From assembly GCA_036417435.1 (NCBI GenBank), contig CM070913.1, positions 21,730,680 to 21,794,679 of the forward strand: a DNA stretch of 64,000 nucleotides, in the 5' to 3' direction. Source of the DNA: Inia geoffrensis (taxonomy: Eukaryota; Chordata; Mammalia; Artiodactyla; Iniidae). The notes below the pieces were generated by a model. The model was not told the origin of the DNA and made no database searches. It saw only the letters and a list, made by a program, of their open reading frames with translations. Shown one piece after another: positions 11,941 to 22,392 of this stretch; the first letter of the stretch is position 1; each line of letters starts with the position of its first letter. A program made the position numbers and the translations under genes.

Positions 11941-12846
11941 CAGACAAACAATATCGCATCGTTATGTGACTGGTTTGTTGGGCAATCTCAATTCAGCGTA
12001 GGTTCACCTATGAAACAATTTTTTTAGAGGAGAGGAGTGTGAGGAAAAAGGACCGGTATCTTCTGATTCATATGGATGCAATGGCAATATTCTTTCTTGG
12101 GCACATGACTATTTTTCTGACTTAGACTAACTAGACATTGATATCTCTATGTGGTAGACAACCAGGGGCGGCTGGCTCTTCCAAGAGGTGGATGCAAAGT
12201 CTCTCTGAATTTGTTAGATTCTCTGGAAGGCCTTGTAGGATCCCCTCTGCACACTTCTTTCCATGGGAGATCTGGAAGTATCTCTCTATCTCTTCTCAGT
12301 TCCCACCACTGGATGGCCTCACGCATTAGGCAAGCTTCTTGAGCAAATCAATACTAGCTAGAGTCTCTGGTGCCCATGTCACCCACTAGAAACGTGTGCA
12401 TCCTTGGGGATACCAGCTGGCAGGGGGGCGGGTACAGGCTGCTTCTCTCAGCTCATTGTGACTGTCTGGTAGGCACGGGAGCAGATCAGAAAGCCTGTCT
12501 GCTCCCCAAGCAGAGTTCCAGGCAGGGAAGTAAATCCAAGTCTGCCTATCTGTTAGCACCTACAGTCTCAACGGGTGCTTCTCTATGCAGGTTGAGTAGA
12601 ATCATGGGAGGCAGGCCAACCCCCTCCCTTGCCCATGGGAGAGAGGAAGTAACCTCTGATGAGTAACACTGCCCCTGACCACTTCCAACTTTGCTTCCTG
12701 TTCCCTCCTGCCCACTTCCTGTCCTCTGCTTATGTAAGTGTGATGTGGGGCTGGGGTCTGATTGCTCTTTCACTTGTTAACACCTGTGGTTTTTTGCTGG
12801 GGGCCTGGTGCTGATTCCAGGGCAAAAGTCGAAGCCCAGCTCCACA
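11941..12846. other. Unidentified ~0.9 kb segment interrupting an L1
   Basis: Lies between two pieces of antisense L1 that would otherwise be almost adjacent (11590-11940 and 12847-12965), so it looks inserted. It is GC-richer than its flanks. It could be an LTR or endogenous-retrovirus remnant, but I cannot define TG...CA ends or a convincing TSD. Overlapping frames (12138-12342, 12370-12666) show no domain. Confidence 0.4.
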
Positions 12847-12965
12847 TCCTGGTATGCTAATTTTTATTTGTACTTCTTTGCTTAGCAGGGAGATTGGACA
12901 TTGTTCGTGTGTTTCTTGATAATCTTATTTCTCTTTTTATGAATTGACTGTGGCTTTTGCTTTTT
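12847..12965 (-). mobile_element. Old L1 fragment, antisense (continuation)
   Basis: Reads 'ggtatgctaatttttatttgtacttctttgcttagcaggg' and 'tttcttgataatcttatttctctttttatgaattgac', matching the antisense L1 block that should directly follow 11590-11940. Confidence 0.65.
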
Positions 12966-13780
12966 ATCCTCCTGCTGCTTCTCTTTATCTGTCAAAGCTT
13001 TCTCCTTGGGAAGTAGTTTGACCTGAGTTCTCTAAGCTGCAGCACATTACAGCCCCACTGGTTCTGAATTCAACACAACTGCTTTCCAGTTGTAGTTTCT
13101 GCCTTTAGGGTGTCACAATTAATATTCAAGATACGACGAGCTAAGAAACAGGATACACAGATCCACTATTTGATATTCATCAACTGGTTTATAAATTTAT
13201 GCTAAATATGAACAAACTGCGACATACATATTTACATGTATGCATGAATACCTATTATATAAAGTTATGACATGATGTTCAAAATCCATTTCTGTCTCCC
13301 ATTTAATTTTCCTGTAACCTCTCAGGCATTCATTCAACCTAATAACAGCAACCTTAACCAGAGAATCAACTTATAACCCTACCAGGTGGCAAAAGGCTTC
13401 TCCAAGTGACCTCTTGGGGATCACTTCTGGCCATCTTCTGGAAAATAGGAGATTAAAAACATGTGTGTTCCCACAATGCTGCACTCTGAAGATGTCTCAT
13501 CTCCTAGTCCTGCCCCCCCCCCCCCCCCCCGGTGTAAGTTATGTAAGACTATTGAAATCAACAAAGAACAATTCATGCCTTGACTGGGATTATTGTTGTT
13601 GTTTTTAAGGACAGACCTAAAATTGGAAAAGCAACTGAAATGCAAGCAGTTCCTACATACTGTCAAGCTCAGAGAAAATTCACTTCTGACTTTTCTGCAG
13701 GGGATATAAGTGGATAAGAATTCTTGGCATTTTGTGAGTCTATTCACTCTTTAGGATGGAAATAAAATGCACTTAATTGA
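12966..13780. other. Unassigned sequence
   Basis: No gene or repeat recognised apart from the C18 run at 13513-13530. Confidence 0.45.
13513..13530. repeat. C18 homopolymer
   Basis: Eighteen consecutive C. Length is probably unstable and may include sequencing or assembly error. Confidence 0.9.
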
Positions 13781-14120
13781 ATATCCTAAAATCTCAGGCC
13801 GTCAGAGCTGAAGCCTGGGAAGCTATACCTGAAACGTGGGTCGAGCTAGGAGAATGCCTCCAGAGGGCTGGAAGGATGAGTGTGCCTGGCATCTTGATGT
13901 TACTATGGGGATTGCTATAGTAACAATTCTGCTCGCCCTTCATTTATTAAGTTATTTTGTTGTGGAGCCAAAAGGTAAACCAAACATTCAAAGAAACAAT
14001 GTTTTTAAAGAGATTTTTGCTGTTCCTGCAGCCCAGGCCAAATGCTTCAGTGAAACGAAAGGACAACACTGGCAGATAATTTAATACAATCGAAGGAATG
14101 AGATTCCTCCAGGTTTCCTC
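13781..14120. promoter_or_regulatory. Candidate regulatory segment with RFX X-box-like palindrome
   Basis: Within a non-repetitive segment, 13899-13906 (gttactat) and 13917-13924 (atagtaac) form a perfect 8 bp inverted repeat with a 10-base spacer. Positions 13911-13924, read on the minus strand, give gttactatagcaat. That matches the RFX X-box pattern GTTRCYATRGYAAC at 13 of 14 positions. Occupancy is untested. Confidence 0.4.
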
Positions 14121-14739
14121 TGAGACTGGAAAAATAACAGCTGATCTGTGTCATAACGCAGTGTTGAATTTGTGAATTTACCAGTCCTGATACGAAACCC
14201 TCTGAGGAAACAATGGCATTGCCCCTCACAACCCCACACCTAGCCTCTCTCTCTTTTACTTTCACTCTGCCAGAAAATGGCTTGCTTTTTTTTTTTTTCC
14301 CCATAAAGAGAATGGGGGAAATGAAGCTGACCAGAAAAAGAGCCTTCATCTTGAAGGGCGTAAAGGTTTTAAATGTAGCATCCCACCCGCGGGGGGTCTT
14401 AGCAGGTCCACAGTCCTGCTGGAAACAATAAAACAGAACTGGGAGGGGGGGAGGGGGAGGAGGAACGCTGGGGAGGGATCTGGAAGCAGAATTTCCTGTC
14501 CTCTCTCCTCTCCTCGGATCCTTTTTTCTTGGTCCCATAGGGGTCTCTGCCAGGGTGGGAGCATGATCTTGGAAAACGTGCACAGACTCTCTTGAAAGCC
14601 AAAATGGGGGACTGAGAGAAAGCATGTGTTCTGGGGTCTGTCCTGCTTTAATGGGAGATTGTAGTAAAACTCCTCGTGGGGTGAGACTGTATAAAAGAGA
14701 GAAAATGAAAACAGAGGAAAGGCAACTTAGAAAAACCAA
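14047..14739 (-). other. Longest open frame in the window (230 codons), probably non-coding
   Basis: An uninterrupted ATG-to-stop frame. The translation has a hydrophobic N-terminus, a P-rich run encoded by the G-rich tract at 14441-14463 and a KKKKSK run encoded by a T-rich tract, so low-complexity DNA helps keep it open. No domain is recognised. No splice, promoter or poly(A) context supports a gene. I regard it as chance, with a small possibility of a lineage-specific transcript. Confidence 0.1.
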
Positions 14740-14999
14740 CCCGCATTCATATGAGAGAAGGAATCATGAGAAAAAATTCAAGCAAGTAACTGCTTAGCTT
14801 GACTCCACTTCCCCTCCTCCTGAGGGGAAGGTTCCACTGCGTTGTCATCACTGTGATTCAATCAACCAGTTGACTGTTCTGAACTCAAGGCTTGGGAATA
14901 GAGGCAGTCACCAAACTACAATAACAATGGAGCCCAAGTTGGTCTAAAGAGGGATTTCAGGAAACAGTAGGAGCAAGTGCTGCCCTGAGTCTTTCACCC
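14121..14999. other. Unassigned sequence around the G-rich tract
   Basis: No transposon recognised. Holds the 230-codon frame and the G-rich tract described separately, plus a T-run at 14287-14298. Confidence 0.4.
14441..14463 (+). other. G-quadruplex-prone tract
   Basis: Four or more G-tracts separated by single A bases, the most compact G4 pattern in the window. The role is unknown. Confidence 0.6.
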
Positions 15000-15190
15000 G
15001 TGTTAATTCAGCGAATTCACACACCAGCCCTCGGAGGTAGCTCCTATCAGCATGTGCTCAATTTTCACGTGGGAAAACTAAGAGAAGACAAGTGATTTGC
15101 CTGCAGTAAAACACTGTAAAGAGAAGAACCCCGTTTCAAACCTAAGCAGCTGATTCCAGGGTCTGTGTTCTGATCCATGATCCTGCACTG
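15000..15190 (+). repeat. MIR SINE
   Basis: The MIR order is kept: 'gtgttaattcagcgaattcacacaccagccctcggaggtagctc', then 'aagtgatttgcctgcag', then 'gctgattccagggtctgtgttctgatccatgatcctgcactg'. One of the longest MIR copies here. Confidence 0.8.
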
Positions 15191-17324
15191 TTCCTCCAAG
15201 CCAGCTCGTGAAAAACGGAGGAGACAAATCCCAAGGCTGCTTTCTAATAACTTGGAGGGAGAGCAGCAAGAAAGAGAACAAGAGACCTGGACAGTCACTG
15301 TGTGGGCGGGCAGAAGCAGACAGTCTCCGAAGGGATGGAAGGCGAGAACGCACTGCACCTCGGATCAGGAAAAGCAGGCACAAGACAGCACCCTTAGGAA
15401 GCTCTAAAATGCGATGGGGTCCGAGCCTTTCTCCTATCACCAAACTAAATCCTCTGGGTTCCCCTTGTAAACCTTGTTTATAGGAACAGAACAAGAAATT
15501 ATTCTCTTTCTTTCCTCCTTCACAGACTGGAAAAGTCAAGTTCTACAGAAGGAAAGAATCAAGCATTTGGATTTTAAGTTGCCACCATCGGAACGAGCAG
15601 GAACAGTCTAGAAGTCTCCTCCTGTGAGTCAGTAATAGAAGCACATTTAAAATCTCGTGTGCAAATTCCTGGCACCTTCAAAGAGAAACAAAAAAACATT
15701 TAAGGCTCTCAGCCTCTCTTATACTTCAGTAGAAGATTGAAACAGTTCCTGGCCTCGTGTTTAGCAAGCTCCCCGTTATTTTATTAGGATCATTTGGTCG
15801 TATTTGGTCTTTAAAAATTTCAGGGCTTTCTCCACCAATGACTTAAAAAGTGGAAGCGAGGCCGAAATAGGCTTGTTCGGGAGCTGGAGATGGAAAGGCT
15901 AGGCTTCACAGTTACCATGGTTAGGGGTCCTCTAGGCGGCGGGGGTGGGAGGAACTTCCAGAAAGAATTCAAGTAAAGGCGGTGTGTGTGTGTGCTTGCG
16001 TGTGTGCACGTGGGTGTACAAGTGTGTGTATGCACGTGGGCAGTGGCAGCTGCTGCCGAGGAAGGAATAGCCTCCCTTGACTATAATTAAGCATCCTCCA
16101 GGCTGGGGTGTTTGCTCACAAGGCACATCTCCCGGGCTCTCAGAGCTCTAGTAATCACGCAAAGTCCTGTGTGCCTCAGAGACCCCAGCTCTCCTTCGCA
16201 CATGGCCGAAGCCTGGGAAGCCCCACATCATCATACTAAGTGACTGATCTCCAAGGATTCGTTCACATGGAAAAAAAAAAATGACAGCACTTGGGAAGTC
16301 TCTAGAAGCCACATATCCAAATGCCTTGGGGGTGCAGCATCATCAGGAAAAGGGAAAGGCCAGGAGGAGGAGGAAGGCAACAGAGAACTAAACTTGCTCC
16401 ATAGCCTTACGTTCTATAAGGTGCAAACATGATGCTAGCTATACTTTGCCACCTCATAGTAAATACAAGATTACTACACAATTATATTTAAACATTACAG
16501 AGCCTCCGAAAAGAATGGCCATGTTCAGGGCAGTTGTTCAATCCCTTGATAACAGTATAGTTTAATGGATAGAAACAACTATATCATTTATTCCTCTTAC
16601 ATAAAACGCTCCCAACCATGTAAGTACGTGATCAACAGCAGGGGTTTCCAGTGCGCAGGCGTGCAGTTGTCCCCAGAACAACAGCTTCATGAGAAGTAAT
16701 AAGAGGTAAAATGAGAATCAAAAAAAAATACGGAAACGAAGTTCTTCAACAGAGCGAAGACCTCAAAGGCTTCTCAGTGCATTTATTTTTATGGTGTACA
16801 AGGAAAAATGGCAGAACTAAACCTGGCACTTTTAAGGGATTTTTAAACCAGCTGTAAAATGTTATCCTGGATTGGATTTTTCCATTCGGATCTGTTGGTG
16901 ACGGGGATTGGAGCTGTAGGAGGGGTTTGGGTGCGGATGGAGAGAGCAAGCACGCTGCAGATGAGAACATTTGTCTTTTGACTTCTCATTTTTCATGTAT
17001 CTGAATATTATTGCAGGCAGGTCTGGACCCTTTGCAAATGTTAATTTTACTGAAAAAGATATTCCCAGGGCAGCCACTGTGTACCTTGAGCAACATATCT
17101 CAGATTGATTCAATCATTGATTGCTCTTCTGAAAAAAAAAGACTGCAAAGCTACTAATAGGTGGTATGAAGGTGGGGGGCTTTGGAACTGGCTAAAAAAG
17201 CAGAGGGGAGAAAGGTGACCTGCTCCCTGACGTGCATAATTTCTTCCTAGAGAGGCACGCAACCCCTTGGGGACCATCAGACTGCACTGGTGCCCTATTT
17301 CATGAGCAGATAGCTTTTCCCTCC
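15191..17324. other. Unassigned 2.1 kb; contains GT-rich tract
   Basis: No repeat family recognised apart from the GT-rich tract at 15979-16040. Short frames on both strands (15078-15539 minus, 15208-15483 plus, 16862-17113 minus) lack domains. Possibly partly conserved unique sequence, but I have no specific support. Confidence 0.4.
15979..16040. repeat. GT-rich imperfect microsatellite
   Basis: (GT)n broken by GC and CACGTGGG units. A CACGTG E-box core occurs twice, near 16007 and 16034. Confidence 0.8.
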
Positions 17325-17548
17325 TTGATAATTGCTAACCATCATTGAGGGCTTCCTACGTTCCAGGCACGGTGCTAGCCATTATATTTGTCAAATCTTC
17401 CCAATCGTCCCATTATTCCAGATTATGACAAAGAGGGATTTGATGTTTTGTGAAGTTACATTACGTGGTCAAGGTGACACAATGTTTTTAGTGGTAGGGC
17501 TGGGATCCGTCCTGTCAATTCACAGTTTTCACTCTTAACCACTACTGC
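17325..17548 (+). repeat. MIR SINE, near full length
   Basis: Starts with 'cattgagggcttcctacgttccaggcacggtgctagcc' and ends with 'actcttaaccactactgcttcc', the expected MIR 5' and 3' landmarks. The centre is diverged. Confidence 0.85.
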
Positions 17549-17649
17549 TTCCCTTCCTATCCAATCCAATGATCGATTCCATTTAGGTCACAGGAGGGCA
17601 AGAGGGACCATAACATACATGCATCCACCTGGGACTAACCTAGTGCAGC

Positions 17650-17790
17650 GTTTGCTATCTTACATTTGTGAGCTTATTTAATCGTTTGAAATAGCCTAGG
17701 TAAAATGCATTTTCCCTACTGTGTAGAAAAGGAAACTAAAGCTCAGAGAGGTTAAGTCTCACGTCTAGGAGATGGTTCTAAGCCAGCTCA
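17650..17790 (+). repeat. MIR SINE fragment
   Basis: 'gagcttatttaatcgtttgaaatagcctaggta' followed by 'agaaaaggaaactaaagctcagagaggttaagtc'. The core and post-core of MIR in sense orientation. Confidence 0.8.
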
Positions 17791-18094
17791 GTTTGATTTC
17801 CAACCTCTCCTATTTCTGCTGTAACAGGCTTCCTCTTACAAGCTAAAGAAGCCAGCTCAGCTAACCATCCAGGACCACTTTGCCTGAATTTAGATTTGCA
17901 ATAAGGAAAATGAAAACCTGCCTTTTTGACTTGTATTTCGGGATGTCAGTGAGATACCAGACATCGTGGAATGCTTAATGGAGAAGGTTGATGTGCCTCT
18001 CAGCTCTGCGTCTGCCTCTCTGGTTAGGATCATGTCCTCATTGGTACTCATAAAGAGCTTCTTTGCTCGTAATATCCATTCTGTCTTCCCAATG
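17791..18094. other. Unassigned sequence
   Basis: About 300 bp between a MIR and an L2 relic. Nothing recognised. Confidence 0.5.
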
Positions 18095-18370
18095 GTCCAA
18101 ACTCTATTCATATGTCAAGGCTCAGATCAAGTTTGCCTTGATCCATGAAGCTTTCCAAGATTGCTCTTCCCATATAAATCCCATTACTCCCTTGATCTCC
18201 TGAGGCACCCAGTACCTATACGAGCAGCATATTGTCTGTTATAATGACTCCTGATTCCTCAAAGGCTCCAGGAACTATTCCATATACTTTAAAAAAAATA
18301 TCTGTAATTCCTATGATGAAACTGAGTTCACGCATGAATACTTGTTGAACTGGGATTGAAGTAAGTTGGC
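18095..18370 (+). repeat. LINE L2 fragment
   Basis: 'tcaaggctcagatcaagtttgcc...gaagctttccaagattgc' and, further on, 'catgaatacttgttgaactg' match sense L2 3' sequence. Confidence 0.7.
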
Positions 18371-18561
18371 CTCGTCAGTGCCCTGAACATAGAGGGTATG
18401 GAAAAAAATATAAGAAGAAAAACATGAAATTGGTTAATAGAGTAAGTTGAGAAGAGACTAACGGAGTTGCAAGGAACAAGATAGAGGTTTGGTGGAGGAA
18501 CGTAAGTCAGAGAGGGGGCCCGGGAGACTTCCTCAACATCTGGACACAGAACCAATCTGTA

Positions 18562-18752
18562 TTTCCCTAGCTCACTAGTTCTCAATCTGAGTGTACATCA
18601 GAGTCACCTGCAAGGCTTCCTGAAACATACCACGGCCGTTTCCCCCGCTCCACCAGCGATTCTGATTCAGGAGGTCTGAGAAATTGCATTTCTGAGTTAC
18701 CAGGAGACACTGATGCTGTTGATCCAAAGACCACTATTTGAGAACCGCAGTG
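18562..18752 (-). mobile_element. MER5A-like hAT non-autonomous element
   Basis: Begins 'ctagttctcaatctgagtgtacatcagagtcacctgcaaggc' and ends 'gaccactatttgagaaccgcag', with 'gattctgattcaggaggtctg' between. This is the antisense MER5A consensus with both terminal inverted repeats. Length (~190 bp) fits a full copy. Confidence 0.85.
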
Positions 18753-18870
18753 ATTCTCCGCCCGGACTGCATATTAGCAACACCTGGGGCGGGGCTTAGA
18801 TATCAGTGGCCTTCCCCACACCAGACCTGTGAAATAAGAATCTCTGGGGAGCAGGCTGCTCCAGCCAGCC
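18753..18870 (+). mobile_element. MER5B-like hAT fragment, abutting a MER5A
   Basis: 'tgattctccgcccggactgcatattagcaacacctggggcggggc' resembles the first half of a MER5B-type element, then 'aataagaatctctggg'. The 3' inverted repeat is missing. It starts directly at the end of the MER5A, so the two may share or overlap a terminal repeat. Confidence 0.6.
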
Positions 18871-18959
18871 TTTCACAGAAAAAAAATCATACTGTTCTGG
18901 AACTGTCTCTTTGCTTCACTGCCTCATCTCTTACAACTCAGATCCTTGAGATGTCCGTG

Positions 18960-19020
18960 GTCTTGTTCTTTTTCTAGGAATGCATTTGGCAAATAGAAGA
19001 AGTTCAATAACTCTTTATTG
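18960..19020 (+). repeat. Possible L2 3' terminal fragment
   Basis: 'ttggcaaatagaagaagttcaataactctttattga' resembles the L2 end 'ggcacatagtaggcgctcaataaat'. Short, so low confidence. Confidence 0.4.
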
Positions 19021-19454
19021 AAAAACGTATATTGTGGGTTGGGGTGAGGGGCAGGAAAACTCTGCAGAAATGTGGCAACAGGGGTCCATCCCTGCCTGAG
19101 ATTGAGGCAAGAGATTACCTGAAAGGCAAGGCAGACTTCATAGGTGTTTCTTTCGTTTTCTTTGAAAATATCATTGTGGTCTCAACATCTAGGACTGTGA
19201 TCATACAGGTAAACCTAATACACATTCTGTCCATGCTTCCCAAACCAAGGATCATACAGTCAAATCAAATGCATACAGAGCTGTGCAGGTAATACAAATG
19301 AGCAGAGTTGGGCTGACACAAGATTCATGGAAGACTGCAACCAAATGGTCACGTCCCGTCTAGAGTTGGACTAAAGCATTGTTAAGTGTTTAGTCAGAGT
19401 CCCCTAGTATGTTATTTATATACCTTCCAGGGAAAACAAGAAAGTCAAAGTCAT
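19021..19454. other. Unassigned sequence
   Basis: About 430 bp; nothing recognised. Confidence 0.5.
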
Positions 19455-19580
19455 TGATTTCTCAAATATTTATTGAGCACCTTTAAGTGCTTTTTTGCGT
19501 ATTTATTCTTATTGAGCACCTATAAACACATGCACCAAGCATAGCAGCAGGCTATGTACTAGGCTAAGTTCTATGGTTCT
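19455..19580 (-). repeat. LINE L2 3' end fragment, partly duplicated
   Basis: 'tttattgagcaccttta' and then, about 45 bp on, 'cttattgagcacctataaac' give the antisense L2 3' end twice. Either a local duplication or two overlapping fragments. Confidence 0.65.
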
Positions 19581-19699
19581 TTGCAAATCAATATGGTGGC
19601 CATCCCTCCACAGTGCTCACATGACACTAAGTCCACACCTTAATGCATGTCAGTTCTCTTATTGAAAGGGCATCTCCTAACCTTCCCACCAATCAGGCT

Positions 19700-19982
19700 A
19701 AGGCATCACATAGAATCCAAATCAAAATGAATCTCCTCCAGAAACCTTTCCTTCCTGACTAGCCTGGTCCCCATCCGATTGCTTTTTTTCAGCATCTCCC
19801 TCAGTAATTAGAACTGGGCCCATGATTACTGCTTTGACTTATTGACAATTAGCCCCAAGATCCCCTCCTATTTATATGTATCCAATTTACCAGAACTTCC
19901 ATATTTCTCCAATAGTACCTGGTACAGTACATTGTTGTTGCTCAATGGAGTTGCTTAATGGAGTGAACTGCAAGCTTGCTGG
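19700..19982 (+). repeat. LINE L2 3' region
   Basis: 'aatctcctccagaaacctttccttcctgac' followed by 'gtacctggtacagtacattg...gctcaatgg' is the sense L2 3' region in order. Confidence 0.75.
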
Positions 19983-20954
19983 GTGTCCAGTCACTTTTCT
20001 TATTTGAATCATCAGGAATGAGTCAGTCAGAGAATACTTTTATGCTCTGGAAAGTGTTTGGAGTAGCTTTCTCTGGAAGCTCAAGGAAGACAGGTCTTTG
20101 AATTCTGGAAATCTTTCTGCTCCATTGGGAAATGGTCCCTTCAACCATGACTATGCCTTTTTTCAGGATTACTTCCCAAATGCATTCCATTTATGAGTGT
20201 GTTCATTTTTCTATTTATTTATTTATTCACTTTTAATGAGTGTGTTCATTTTTCTCAAATCCTTAGGATATTTTTCATAGCGATCTGCATCTTCAAAAGT
20301 GAACATTGTCTTTAACACAGACGGTGAATAATTTCTACCTAATTGATATTCTTGGTTGAATATTTAACTTAAAATTACTTCCATAAAATCTGCAACATAT
20401 TTCTTTTATTGGGTTCTGTCTATACTGACTGCTTTTGGCTAGATCCACACCCTAAAATTCCAATGGGTGTGAGCCAAAGTTGCATAGTTTTGTGGCTAAT
20501 AATAACAATAATAATGAGCACATTTCAAAAGTGTTAATTACAAATGCAACTGAATTGTGTTCTCATTATAAATGCTACAGGTTTTCTGCCAGGTTGGTAC
20601 TTCATGACAGTATGTTTTCAAACACCTGTTTACCTTTACTATCACTAGATATATTCAAAACGAGAAACTTTTCAAAGTTGGGATGCATATTAAATTTCAT
20701 GTGTCTTTGTAAAATTTGTAATCTTTTACCCAGAGTCCTTTACTGCACAAATGGAAGCACAATGAGTAATTATCTACACCTTATGTAGACAAAGAGCATG
20801 GAACTTTCAAGAATTCTTTGTTTATCCAATAGAATCCAACAAGATTTTTCTTTTTCAGGAGGTGGGGGGATGTGCAGAAGAAAAAATAGAATTATCCTGG
20901 TAATTATCTTGCATCAAATCAAACTTTACTAAATGTAAATCTCTGCTCCGTGGG
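19983..20954. other. Unassigned AT-rich sequence
   Basis: No transposon body recognised. Contains the tail-like micro-insertion at 20193-20255 and an (aat)n patch near 20496-20515. Confidence 0.45.
20193..20255 (-). mobile_element. Tail-only retroinsertion (20 bp TSD around a T-rich insert)
   Basis: An exact 20 bp direct repeat (atgagtgtgttcatttttct) at 20193-20212 and 20236-20255 brackets 23 bp of T-rich (attt)n sequence. The insert, read on minus, is a (taaa)n-type SINE/LINE tail with no element body. The simplest reading is target-primed reverse transcription that stopped within the tail. Confidence 0.55.
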
Positions 20955-21140
20955 TGGGAAAGTAAGACTACAAAGGTGAATAAGACACAACCCCTGCATA
21001 CAATTTATTGAAGGAGATTTCACTGGACACAAATATCATAAGGTGGTAAAGTCCTTGGAGAAGGAAAGTGAAACCAAGAAGGAAGGACTGAGTGTGGACT
21101 TGAAAATACCAAACAGAGGCATTAGGGTTAGGATAGGATG
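20955..21140 (-). repeat. LINE L2 fragment
   Basis: 'acaaaggtgaataagacacaacccctgcatac' is the antisense L2 block 'gatgaataagacacggtccctgcc'. Later 'gaaggactgagtgtgga' is compatible. Truncated. Confidence 0.6.
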
Positions 21141-21339
21141 GTATTTTGTTTCTTAATTCAGGCCTAGTAATGTGGTGACAGAATCTTCCTTGGATTAGGA
21201 GGCATGAAAACATATTGTTTATGGGCAGCCTTTCAACCTAGCTCCACATGTGGTCAATGTCAGAGATGCTGGCAGAAGGCAGAAGACCAGGGCTTGTTTT
21301 CTAAAAACCCCATCTCAGAAGTATGGTCGATCCATTAGA

Positions 21340-21511
21340 CAGTGGTTCTCATTCCTGATTATACATTAGAATCACCTGGGGAGTTTTTAAGGCATACCAA
21401 TGCCCCACCCCAGGGAAGGGAATCCTCACGTTGGGGGGGTGAAGACCAGGCGGAGTGTTTTTTAAAAGCTGCCCAGGTGAGTCTGCTGTGAGTAAATGTT
21501 GAGAGTTACTG
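21340..21511 (+). mobile_element. MER5B-like hAT non-autonomous element, full length
   Basis: 'cagtggttctcattcctgattatacattagaatcacctggggag' at the left and 'gcccaggtgagtctgctgtgagtaaatgttgagagttactg' at the right are inverted to each other. 172 bp fits MER5B (about 178 bp). The expected 8 bp TSD is no longer recognisable. Confidence 0.85.
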
Positions 21512-21843
21512 TGTCAAGGAATGGGAAGATGTTATTAGATTTAGTAAGCATCTTCATAGTTCTTTATTTTTGCCAGTGCTTTGACATTAATTTTTTTGAG
21601 TGTTTGTGCGACTCATACAAAAGAGACCAGGACAGAGGTCAGAGTTTCATCACTGGAGTACCCTATCTTTACTCAGTTTCTGGTTATTTGGCTTTTAAAA
21701 AGCAGATCAAGCTTGTAGGAGCTCCAAGGACTTAAAGATGGGACAATTTGAGGATCATAAATCATTATGACTACAATGCGTTGAAACTTATCAGATATAT
21801 GAAAACTTATGAGTTCATAATGATACTTCAAAAATAAACAACA

Positions 21844-22049
21844 GGGCTTCCCTGGTGGCTCAGTGGTTGAGAGTCTGCCTGCCGATGCAGGGGACACGGG
21901 TTCGTGCCCCGGTCCGGGAAGATCCCACATGCTGCGGAGCGGCTGGGCCTGTGAGCCATGGCCGCTGAGCCTGCGCATCCGGAGCCTGTGCTCCACAACT
22001 GGAGAGGCCACAACAGTGAGAGGCCCGCGTACCGCAAAAATAAATAAAT
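21844..22049 (+). mobile_element. CHR-2-like cetacean SINE
   Basis: Full copy: 'gggcttccctggtggc', A-box-like 'ggctcagtggttgagag', B-box-like 'gggttcgtgcccc', body to 'gcccgcgtaccgc', then an (aaat)n tail. A 12 bp TSD (aaataaacaaca) lies at 21832-21843 and 22050-22061. Confidence 0.95.
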
Positions 22050-22392
22050 AAATAAACAACAAAAAAATCATTGATGACCATGGAGGTTGCTAGGGTACCA
22101 ACTCATTTTTCTGAAAATGTATAAATTAAGCAAAAATCTCAAGCATCTCTTCTGTCTTTCCCTACTTGAAAGAGAACTTGAGCTAGTCAAATAGTTGATG
22201 AGGAAAACAGTTCTTCTCTGTATAAAAAAATCATGTGGACTAAATGGAGAAAAAAATGACAGAATTAGAAAATCACCATTTTCCACTCCATAATGAAATA
22301 GGGATCTAGGCAACAGTAATCAATGGCAGCTAAAATTATTATTGGACAGTTGAGGGGGAGCTTTATAATGGATGGATTAGGCAGATTACATG

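Noticed and set aside
19455..19580. CRISPR-like direct repeats
   Set aside because: Only two copies of a short sequence, explained by a duplicated L2 end. No regular spacer structure exists anywhere in the window.
21844..22049. tRNA gene in the SINE heads
   Set aside because: The tRNA-like A and B boxes belong to the SINE promoter. No complete cloverleaf is present.
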